Assembly (NCBI GenBank): GCA_947486785.1
Contig: CANKUU010000006.1
Location: 1 to 64,000 of the forward strand
Reading direction: 5' to 3'
Length of the DNA stretch: 64,000 nucleotides
Source of the DNA: an uncultured Flavobacteriaceae bacterium
Lineage (GTDB): Bacteria; Bacteroidota; Bacteroidia; Flavobacteriales; Flavobacteriaceae
Part shown: piece by piece, positions 1 to 7,399 of the stretch
Position numbering within the stretch: the first letter of the stretch is position 1
How the letters are laid out: the number at the start of each line of letters is the position of its first letter
Translations under genes and position numbers: made by a program
The notes under the pieces: generated by a model
Database searches by the model: none
Told to the model about the DNA's origin: nothing
Seen by the model: the letters and a program-made list of their open reading frames with translations, nothing else

Positions 1-720
1 TTAAATTCGGCTTATCCAGATGGTATTACGCCCAATAATCATGATGATACAGATACCCCAGATTATATAGATTTAGACAGTGATAATGATACTGTTCCCG
101 ATAATAATGAGGGTAATGACTTTAATTTTGATGGTGAGCCCGATCAAACCTTTTTAGGTACAGATGCCGACGGCGATGGTTTAGATGACGGTTATGAGGG
201 TAGTGATATTAATGATGGCTTTGATGTAAATGATGAGATAGATGACCCGGCAAATGATCTTCCAGATACAGATGAAACAGAAGATGTTAACTATCGAGAT
301 CTTGATGATGATGGTGATGGTATTGATACCCCTGATGAAGATGCTGATGGCGATGGCGATCCTACAAATGATGATACTGATAATGACGGTACCCCAGATT
401 ATTTAGATCCTGATAATGAAATTGAAGTGAATCAAATGTTAACGCCAAATATTGATGGAAAAAATGACTTTCTATTTATAAGAGGTTTAGATAAAGTTCA
501 GAGTAGTACGTTGAGAATTTTTAATAGATGGGGTGTAATTGTTTATGAAGGAGTAGATTATGATAACCAAACTAATGTGTTTGACGGTCGATCTAAAGGA
601 AGATCAACTATTGCAGTAAACGACTACCTGCCATCTGGAATATATTTTTATATTTTTGATTACACTACAGTTGACGGGAAGCAAAAAACAGATAGCGAAT
701 ACATTTATTTAAGTAGATAA
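1..720 (+). CDS. C-terminal part of a large T9SS type B secreted protein (5' truncated)
   Basis: The frame is open from base 1, so the gene begins before the window; 239 residues are visible. The first ~140 residues are a very Asp-rich series (DxDxDG-type units such as DADGDGLDDG), like thrombospondin type 3 calcium-binding repeats. The last ~95 residues match the gliding-motility-associated C-terminal domain (TIGR04131 type): TPNIDGKNDF, then FNRWG, then PSGIYFYIF, ending in YIYLSR. In known systems this domain directs export by the type IX secretion system with an SprF/PorP partner, and a porP/sprF-family gene starts 5 bp downstream. The protein is probably a cell-surface or secreted adhesin-like product; the function of its missing N-terminal part cannot be judged. 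Confidence 0.9.
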   Translation, partial: LNSAYPDGITPNNHDDTDTPDYIDLDSDNDTVPDNNEGNDFNFDGEPDQTFLGTDADGDGLDDGYEGSDINDGFDVNDEIDDPANDLPDTDETEDVNYRDLDDDGDGIDTPDEDADGDGDPTNDDTDNDGTPDYLDPDNEIEVNQMLTPNIDGKNDFLFIRGLDKVQSSTLRIFNRWGVIVYEGVDYDNQTNVFDGRSKGRSTIAVNDYLPSGIYFYIFDYTTVDGKQKTDSEYIYLSR

Positions 721-724
721 TTTT

Positions 725-1687
725 ATGAAAAATATAACCTTAAAAAAGAAGTCACTTTTATCCATAGCATTATTTTTACTTCTAGTATTTGGGGTAAAAG
801 GGCAGCAAGATGCACAATTTACCCAATACATGTTTAATACTATGAGTGTTAATCCGGCCTATGCTGGGTCAAGAGGTCAGCTTAGTGCAGCGGCTTTGTA
901 TCGCTCACAATGGGTAGGTTTGGCTGGTGCACCCGAGACGTTTACTTTAAACCTTCACTCTCCAATAAGAAATAGTAGATTAGGATATGGTGTTTCTGTT
1001 GTAAAAGATGATATTGGAGATGGCGTGGTTTCAGAAACATATTTGGATGCCCTTTTATCTTATACAATTGACGTATCATTAGATGGTAAACTATCTTTTG
1101 GTTTAAAAGTAGGGGCAAATCTTTTAAATCTTGATTTTAGCAAATTAAGAAACTTTGATTTAGAACCTGTAGATGTAGACAACGTAGAGAATAATTTTTC
1201 GCCAAATTTTGGTATTGGTATTTATTATCATACAGATAAGTTTTACGCTGGTTTTTCGGCTCCAAATCTGGTTGAAACACAACATTTTGATAGCTCGCAG
1301 TCTAGCGCTAATTCAGTTAATTTTTTATCAAAAGAAAGAATTAATTTTTATTTGATTACCGGCTATGTTTTCGACCTTGGGTCTGATTTTAAATTTAAAC
1401 CAGCCCTGTTAACTAAGGTTGTTAGTGGCGCACCACTTCAACTAGATTTTTCAGCAAATTTTTTGTACAATGATAAATTTTCATTTGGTGCAGCCTACAG
1501 ATGGGATGCTGCGCTAAGTGGTCTTGTAGGCTTCCAGATTACCGATCAATTAATGCTTGGTTTAGCCTATGACAGGGAAACAACAGCACTAGGTAGTTCG
1601 CAATTCAATGATGGATCTTTTGAAATATTTTTACGATTTGAACTATTAAAATCTTTCAATAAACTCGTATCTCCACGCTTCTTTTAA
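725..1687 (+). CDS. PorP/SprF family type IX secretion outer-membrane protein
   Basis: 320 residues with a signal peptide (hydrophobic LLSIALFLLLVFG, cleavage probably before QQDAQF). It carries the family hallmarks QDAQFTQYMFN near the mature N-terminus, then NPAYAGSRG and LYRSQWVGL, and a C-terminal FxLRFE-like outer-membrane strand. Members are beta-barrels that assist export and surface attachment of type B CTD substrates. It lies 5 bp after such a substrate gene and 11 bp before a PorE-like gene, so the three are probably one operon. A paralogue lies at 5685-6629. The ATG at 725 is chosen because it gives a complete signal peptide. Confidence 0.9.
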   Translation: MKNITLKKKSLLSIALFLLLVFGVKGQQDAQFTQYMFNTMSVNPAYAGSRGQLSAAALYRSQWVGLAGAPETFTLNLHSPIRNSRLGYGVSVVKDDIGDGVVSETYLDALLSYTIDVSLDGKLSFGLKVGANLLNLDFSKLRNFDLEPVDVDNVENNFSPNFGIGIYYHTDKFYAGFSAPNLVETQHFDSSQSSANSVNFLSKERINFYLITGYVFDLGSDFKFKPALLTKVVSGAPLQLDFSANFLYNDKFSFGAAYRWDAALSGLVGFQITDQLMLGLAYDRETTALGSSQFNDGSFEIFLRFELLKSFNKLVSPRFF

Positions 1688-1698
1688 AACTTATTATT

Positions 1699-3645
1699 AT
1701 GATTAAAATAAAATATATACTGACGCTAGTAATATTGTTATGGCTTGGTGTCACAGCATACTCCCAAGAAGATAATAAGTTAGTAACCAAAGCAAATGCA
1801 AAATACGAGAATTATTCTTTTAGCCCAGCGATTGATATTTATAAAAAGATTTTAGATAAAGGATATGTTTCTGCCGATTTACTTAAAAAATTAGGTAATT
1901 CATATTATTTTAATTCTAAATATCCAGAAGCTGCTGAGATTTACAAAAGACTAGAGGCGGAGTATAAGACTGAAATGTCGCCTGAGTATTACTTTAGATA
2001 TGCCCAAACCTTAAAGTCGATTGGAGATTATAAAAATTCTGAGAAAGCCATGAGTGCTTTTATCAAGGCAACAAGTAATGACTTAAGAGCTTCGGTATAC
2101 AAAAGCGAAAAAGATTACATTAAAGAAATAGAGAAAAACTCAGGAAGATATGAGTTAACTTCTTTTAAATATAATTCTAAATATTCTGAGTTCGCACCAT
2201 CATTTTATAACGAAGGAATTATTTTTTCTTCAGACAGAGATACGGGTAATTTTGCTCGTTATCGTTCTACTTGGAATGCAAAAGACTTTTTAGACCTGTA
2301 TAAAGTTGATGCAGATAGTGCTTCAGCAAATAAGGTGTTTAAGTTTGATAAAGAAATTAATACCAGGCTGCATGAATCCACCTCTATAACTACTAAAGAT
2401 GGTAGTACTTTGTATTTTACAAGAAATAATTTTGTAGATGGTAAGTATGTTAAAGATGAGAAAGGCGTAATACGCTTAAAGATTTTTAGAGCAAAATTAA
2501 TAGATGGAATTTGGACAAATGTAGAGGAATTATCAATTAATAGTGATGCATATTCTGTTGCACACCCAGCTTTAAGCTCTGATGAAAAAACTTTATATTT
2601 TGCTTCTGATATGCCTGGTACTTTAGGAGAATCTGATATTTTTAAAGTAGACATTAATGAAGATGGCACCTTGGGTAAACCTATTAATTTAGGAAATACG
2701 ATTAATACAGAAGCAAGAGAGACTTTTCCATTTGTAACTAGTAAAGATGTACTTTACTTTTCATCAGATGGGCATCCTGGTCTTGGAGGTTTAGATGTTT
2801 TTGCAACAAGTATTTCTACGGGGTCATTAGATGGTTTTGTAACAAATGTGGGTAGGCCGATAAATAGTAAAATGGATGATTTTACTTTTGTTTTTAATGA
2901 AGATACTCGAAAAGGATATTTTGCGTCAAACAGACCCGGGGGGCTAGGTGGCGATGATATTTATGCATTCATTGAAAATAAAGCACTAGAACTTAACTGC
3001 GAGCAATTGGTTTCAGGATCAGTACGTGATAAAATAACCAATGAGGTTTTAGTTGGCGCAACCGTTAAGGTTATTAACGAAGATAATCAAGAGATTATTT
3101 CTACAATTACAGATGAAGACGGACATTATTCTTTATCTATTGATTGTAATAAGGGTAATTTTGTTAGAGCCATGACCCATGGATACATACCTTCAGAAGA
3201 ATATCTTGAGAGATCAGATGCAAAAGCAAAAATGATTGATTTTTATCTAGAGAGAGACAGTATTACTGCAGGTTTTGGTGATGATTTATCAAAACTACTT
3301 CAATTAAGTACTATCTATTTTGATTTTGATAAGTATAACATCAGACAAGATTCAGAAATAGAGGTTGAAAAGGTAATAGCAGCAATGGAAAAATATCCTA
3401 GCCTTAAGATTAAGGTAAACTCGCATACAGATAGTCAAGGTAAAGATTCTTATAACTTATGGTTATCTCAAAAGAGGGCAGAGGCTACGGTGAATTATAT
3501 GATCTCTAAAGGCATTGCAAAAGAACGTCTTCAAGGTGAAGGCTTTGGAGAGACTAAGTTAATTAATAACTGTGTTAATGGCTCTAAATGCTCTGCTGTT
3601 GAACATGAATTAAACAGAAGGTCTGAGTTTATTATTTTGGAATAG
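1699..3645 (+). CDS. PorE-like OmpA-family protein (TPR, beta-propeller, CRD, OmpA_C)
   Basis: 648 residues with a signal peptide ending near AYSQ. Domains in order: TPR-like helices (about 25-150); PD40/WD40-like propeller blades (about 160-430, repeated FSSDR/FASD/FASNRPGG motifs); a carboxypeptidase-regulatory-like beta sandwich (about 435-510); and an OmpA_C peptidoglycan-binding domain (about 530-648, YFDFDKYNIR, NSHTDSQG, LNRRSEF). This is the architecture described for PorE of the T9SS. Unlike lipoprotein PorE, no lipobox Cys is visible at the signal peptide. It is the last gene of the 1-3645 operon and is followed by a strong terminator. It probably links the PorP/SprF barrel to peptidoglycan; that role is inferred. 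Confidence 0.85.
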   Translation: MIKIKYILTLVILLWLGVTAYSQEDNKLVTKANAKYENYSFSPAIDIYKKILDKGYVSADLLKKLGNSYYFNSKYPEAAEIYKRLEAEYKTEMSPEYYFRYAQTLKSIGDYKNSEKAMSAFIKATSNDLRASVYKSEKDYIKEIEKNSGRYELTSFKYNSKYSEFAPSFYNEGIIFSSDRDTGNFARYRSTWNAKDFLDLYKVDADSASANKVFKFDKEINTRLHESTSITTKDGSTLYFTRNNFVDGKYVKDEKGVIRLKIFRAKLIDGIWTNVEELSINSDAYSVAHPALSSDEKTLYFASDMPGTLGESDIFKVDINEDGTLGKPINLGNTINTEARETFPFVTSKDVLYFSSDGHPGLGGLDVFATSISTGSLDGFVTNVGRPINSKMDDFTFVFNEDTRKGYFASNRPGGLGGDDIYAFIENKALELNCEQLVSGSVRDKITNEVLVGATVKVINEDNQEIISTITDEDGHYSLSIDCNKGNFVRAMTHGYIPSEEYLERSDAKAKMIDFYLERDSITAGFGDDLSKLLQLSTIYFDFDKYNIRQDSEIEVEKVIAAMEKYPSLKIKVNSHTDSQGKDSYNLWLSQKRAEATVNYMISKGIAKERLQGEGFGETKLINNCVNGSKCSAVEHELNRRSEFIILE

Positions 3646-3671
3646 TACTTCGCTATAATTTATTTTACAAG

Positions 3672-3704
3672 AGACCGTCTAAAAACATTTAGGCGGTCTT
3701 TTTA
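3672..3704 (+). terminator. Rho-independent terminator after the porP-porE-like operon
   Basis: A 12-bp stem (3672-3683 pairing with 3688-3699, one G-U pair) with a 4-base AACA loop is followed at once by a T run. It lies 27 bp after the stop codon of the PorE-like gene. Confidence 0.85.
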
Positions 3705-4192
3705 TTTATTAATGTTAGTTTCAGAGACAAAGGTATTAGAGCATTAATTTTCGGCTCTCTGAAGATCAAATAAAAGATATGTAAACTTACTATTTTTAAA
3801 ATTCATTTAATGGTTATCAAGCCTCGAGTAGGTATAAAGTCTCGTTATGCAATGTAATAATTGAAACCTCATTTTTCTAAGCTTATACATTGAGTTTTAT
3901 TACGTTCACAACATTTATTTTTTTTCGAAAAAGTAATATCTAATTTTGTTTCATAATTTATATTTATTCACGAAAATATTTTTTTAACGTCCCAGGCTAT
4001 AATAATGTAAAACGAAAATTGAATGAGGTTTTTTTTAAACGCATTAGTTTTTAGATTGTTTTTTTTCTTAAAATCATTCTTTTAACCAACAATTTTAGTT
4101 AAGCAAGAAAGCTGTTTTAATTTGATAAGCATTCTGATTTATGGCAATTTAGATTGAAAATTGTAAAATAGTATTGTGTTTAAATAAGGGAG
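3705..4192. other. AT-rich intergenic region without recognisable genes
   Basis: About 490 bp of very A+T-rich sequence between the terminator and the orphan ORF. It contains many T runs and short ORFs without family resemblance. It presumably contains the promoter of the 4193 gene, but no clear Bacteroidetes -33/-7 pair was found. Confidence 0.5.
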
Positions 4193-5557
4193 ATGAATTA
4201 TATATTTTTTTGTTCTAAAGGCTTCATTTTATCTCAATTTTGGTTTGCCCAAAGAGCGCTTATTTTAAAAGAACAATGTAATTTTGAAGTCATCAGCCTT
4301 GTTAAATATGCCTCATTTGGAACAAGCTTTAGTACAGAAGAATATGTTGTAGATATTAATGTAAAAAGCAATACATCGAGTAAATTTTTTTGGGATGGTG
4401 ATTTGTGGATTTTAACACCTTCTAAAACAAAACAAATACAAAACTTTAATTTTAATGGTACATCAAATACTTGGTTCTTGGGTGTTGAAAATAAAGGTAT
4501 TCTCAATCCACACCTAACAGTTTTAAGTCTTCAAGATGATTTGGTTGATAGCTTTGAATCTGATTCAAACGAAAAGACCTTAGGTGATACTAGCAAGAAT
4601 ATTAATTTAGCCTCAAAGGATGTCCGATTTAAAGGGGTAAGCTCTGCAGCCGTAGGTTCAGTTGATCATTATGCCTACGAGCTAGTTTTTAGAAAGTGTA
4701 AACTTGATTATGGTGAATTAGTAACTAGAAATGATAAAAAAAATCAAGGTCCTGCGCTAATTAACTCGAAAGCGATTAGCACCTTTTTCATATCAAAAAC
4801 AGCAATTAATTCAAATTCACATCAAAATTACACAATCATTACCCAATCCGTAGACTATAATCCGTTAATTAACGTTGTAGATGTGGTAAAATGGTTAAAC
4901 GAACCTTCAAAAATTGATTTGAAACAATCTAGAGTACATAAAACACAAGTTTTAAGCATGGTTAATACGAAGCAAGACATTGTTTTGGACGATGATCATA
5001 TATTGCTTCTGTTGTTAAATATTGCAGGTGAAAATAAGTATAATTGTTCTGCTACTCAAAATACAATTAATAGGTTAGATGAAGATTTTTTTATTGAAGT
5101 TAATCAGCAAATGGCCAACAAGTTTATTTATTTTAAGGTTTTAACAACCAAACCTGTAAAGAAATACACAACATCAGTTACAAAAGTAGGTTTCCATAGA
5201 ATCTTTGCTTCTCATGGTACAGTAAGCAGCCCCCAGCAAATAACTACTAAAGGCGTGGTTAACCAATCAAACTATAGTAAGTCAATTGAAACCATTGCTA
5301 TTACCAATTTGGATGACATTAATGGCCAAGTTGATGCATTAAAAAGTACTATTAACAGTAATCATGTGAGCTACAAAGGAGATCCATATTTACATTTACC
5401 GTTTAATACCCAAGCTAGTTATTCCTATGTGGCGAATAATTATAATGGTATGTTGCAAGATTTAGGGTCAAATAGTACTGAAGGGTTAGATAAGGTTTTT
5501 AATGTTAGTTCTAACGCAGCAAATAATAATCTTTTTACAGTAAAGAGACTAGAATGA
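4193..5557 (+). CDS. Hypothetical 454-residue protein between two T9SS accessory genes
   Basis: I do not recognise a family. The ORF is long and uninterrupted in A+T-rich sequence, with an ATG start just after AAGGGAG. The N-terminus (FFCSKGFILSQFWFAQRALI) is mildly hydrophobic but not a clean signal peptide. The rest is hydrophilic and rich in Asn, Ser, Thr, Lys and Val, with few Cys and no obvious catalytic motif, transmembrane segment or internal repeat. No T9SS C-terminal domain is visible. It sits directly upstream of a PorP/SprF gene, the position where a T9SS substrate is usually encoded, so it may be a diverged or decayed substrate or a specific partner. That is inference only. Confidence 0.55.
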   Translation: MNYIFFCSKGFILSQFWFAQRALILKEQCNFEVISLVKYASFGTSFSTEEYVVDINVKSNTSSKFFWDGDLWILTPSKTKQIQNFNFNGTSNTWFLGVENKGILNPHLTVLSLQDDLVDSFESDSNEKTLGDTSKNINLASKDVRFKGVSSAAVGSVDHYAYELVFRKCKLDYGELVTRNDKKNQGPALINSKAISTFFISKTAINSNSHQNYTIITQSVDYNPLINVVDVVKWLNEPSKIDLKQSRVHKTQVLSMVNTKQDIVLDDDHILLLLLNIAGENKYNCSATQNTINRLDEDFFIEVNQQMANKFIYFKVLTTKPVKKYTTSVTKVGFHRIFASHGTVSSPQQITTKGVVNQSNYSKSIETIAITNLDDINGQVDALKSTINSNHVSYKGDPYLHLPFNTQASYSYVANNYNGMLQDLGSNSTEGLDKVFNVSSNAANNNLFTVKRLE

Positions 5558-5684
5558 TTATTAAAGAAAAAATGAATTTACGAGTCGGAAATTTTTCCTA
5601 CTTTTTTAAATATCAAAATTTAAAAGGCGAAATCAAATCGCTCTTTGGTTATGAATATCTAACCATTTGAAACATAATTATTTT

Positions 5685-6629
5685 ATGAAACAGACAATGA
5701 AATTGAGCAAGACACTCTTTAAAAGATTTTTTTTATTCTTAGTACTTAGTAGTGCTGGTGTATTTGCACAACAAGACGCTCAATATACGCAATATATGTA
5801 TAATACTACTAGTGTTAACCCTGGTTATGCGGGCTCTCGAGGTCACCTAAGTATTGCAGCTCTTTATCGATCTCAATGGGTTGGCTTAGATGGAGCACCT
5901 ACAACTCAAACTTTAAATCTACATTCGCCAATTGGGTATAAAGGTGTTGGTTTGGGTTTTTCGGTCGTTAACGATAAGATTGGCCCAACTTCAGAAACTA
6001 GTTTTGACATCGACTTTTCGTACACCCTTTATACTTCATCAGAAGGACGTTTAAGTTTTGGTTTAAAGGCTAGTGCGAATTTATTAGATATTAGGTTTTC
6101 TGAACTTAGACAAGTTTCTCCAGATCCTATTTTAGATGGTGATATAGAAAATCGATTTTCTCCAAATTTTGGTGCAGGAGTTTATTATCATACCAACAAT
6201 TTTTATGCAGGCCTTTCGGTACCTAGATTTTTAGAAACCTCACATTTTGATGCTTCTACCTTATCAGAGGCTAATGAGCGAATGAACTTTTACTTTATTC
6301 TTGGTTATGTTTGGGAACTTAATAGATTTTTAAAGTTTAAACCTTCTCTGCTTACCAAAGCGGTACAAGGAGCACCTCTTCAAGTCGATGTTTCTGCAAA
6401 CTTTATGATGAAAAATAAATTTGTTTTAGGTGTTGCATACCGATGGGATGCCGCATTAAGCGGCTTGGCTGGTTTTCAGGTTTCAGATAATATTTTCTTA
6501 GGAGTGGCTTACGACAAAGAAATTACTGAATTAGGTAATGCAACGTTTAACGATGGCTCATTTGAATTAGTTTTTCGATATGACTTTGTAAAAGTAAACG
6601 GCAGTATGAAATCACCCCGCTTTTTTTAA
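5685..6629 (+). CDS. PorP/SprF family type IX secretion outer-membrane protein (second copy)
   Basis: About 314 residues, clearly paralogous to the 725-1687 product. Shared features are QQDAQYTQYMYN after the signal peptide, NPGYAGSRG, LYRSQWVGLDG, AYRWDAALSGLAGFQ and the ending SPRFF. The ATG at 5685 is preferred; an in-frame TTG at 5667 would add six residues, and a further ATG lies at 5697. The N-terminus (KLSKTLFKRFFLFLVLSSAGVFAQ) is a good signal peptide. No type B substrate gene precedes it; the upstream neighbour is the unrecognised 4193-5557 ORF. It is probably a beta-barrel helping export or anchoring of a T9SS substrate. Confidence 0.88.
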   Translation: MKQTMKLSKTLFKRFFLFLVLSSAGVFAQQDAQYTQYMYNTTSVNPGYAGSRGHLSIAALYRSQWVGLDGAPTTQTLNLHSPIGYKGVGLGFSVVNDKIGPTSETSFDIDFSYTLYTSSEGRLSFGLKASANLLDIRFSELRQVSPDPILDGDIENRFSPNFGAGVYYHTNNFYAGLSVPRFLETSHFDASTLSEANERMNFYFILGYVWELNRFLKFKPSLLTKAVQGAPLQVDVSANFMMKNKFVLGVAYRWDAALSGLAGFQVSDNIFLGVAYDKEITELGNATFNDGSFELVFRYDFVKVNGSMKSPRFF

Positions 6630-6920
6630 TGCTTTTTCTTAGTTAGCGATTAAGCAAAATGGGGGACTTCAAAACCATTGAAACTAATTTCTAAATATTT
6701 AAAATAGAAAAAACATAGTTGCGTTAGCAAAGAGAAAAAATATGGGTTCAACCCTAGGATTATGATAAAATAGCCACTACCTTTTTTGAGAACCATAAAC
6801 CTAAAGTAAATTACAAACGATAAGTTAATACATAGGGGTAAAACCAATATTTGGCTAAATATTTAATCTTAATTTATTGTGCTTTAATAAGCTACGTTTC
6901 ATAATGCTAACTATTATTTT

Positions 6921-7301
6921 TTACTTAACAGCAATCATAGAAATTTCAACATTAACAAATTTTGGCAGATTAGCTACTTCTACGGTTTCTCGAGCTGGAG
7001 CGGTTTCGGCGTTAAAATAAGAAGCATATACTTCGTTTACTTCTGAAAATTGCTTCATATCACTTAAAAATATAGAGGTTTTTACTACGTTTTCAAAGCC
7101 CATGTTAGCTGCAGAGAGTATGGCCTGAAGGTTTTTTAAGCATTGATTGGTTTCTTTTTTGATATCACCCTCAATCAAATTTCCCGTTGTAGCATCCATA
7201 GGAATTTGACCTGATATATATAAAGTGTTACCGCTCAAAATAGCTTGATTATAGGGGCCTATTGGTGCTGGCGCTTTAGTTGTATTGATGATTTTCTTCA
7301 T
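6921..7301 (-). CDS. ridA: RidA family reactive imine/enamine deaminase
   Basis: 126 residues, the usual RidA length. Family marks are PxPIGPYNQA at the N-terminus, SGQIPMD, and APARETVEVANLPKFVNVEI, which carries the conserved arginine that binds the imino-acid carboxylate. RidA proteins hydrolyse reactive 2-aminoacrylate-type intermediates released by PLP enzymes and act in the cytosol. The gene follows lptD on the minus strand with a ~98-bp gap and may be cotranscribed with it. Confidence 0.93.
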   Translation of the reverse strand: MKKIINTTKAPAPIGPYNQAILSGNTLYISGQIPMDATTGNLIEGDIKKETNQCLKNLQAILSAANMGFENVVKTSIFLSDMKQFSEVNEVYASYFNAETAPARETVEVANLPKFVNVEISMIAVK

Positions 7302-7399
7302 AGTATTATTATCTTTTGCAAATCGCGTTTTATCACATTATTTAGGGCTAAACCTTTGCTCTTTTAAGATAGGTTATGCTTAACATTTAGAATTTTAGG

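Noticed and set aside
2259-2669. 136-codon minus-strand ORF inside the PorE-like gene
   Set aside because: Antisense shadow of propeller-coding sequence; no recognisable domain.
4234-4506. 90-codon minus-strand ORF inside the orphan 454-residue gene
   Set aside because: Antisense to a longer ORF, with no recognisable motif.
5572-5670. 32-codon plus-strand ORF between the orphan gene and the second PorP
   Set aside because: Too short, with no family resemblance; it ends just before the PorP start and could only be a leader peptide by speculation.
6650-6847. 65-codon minus-strand ORF between porP and ridA
   Set aside because: Low-complexity hydrophobic and aromatic translation without signal, motif or neighbour support; likely chance in A+T-rich DNA.
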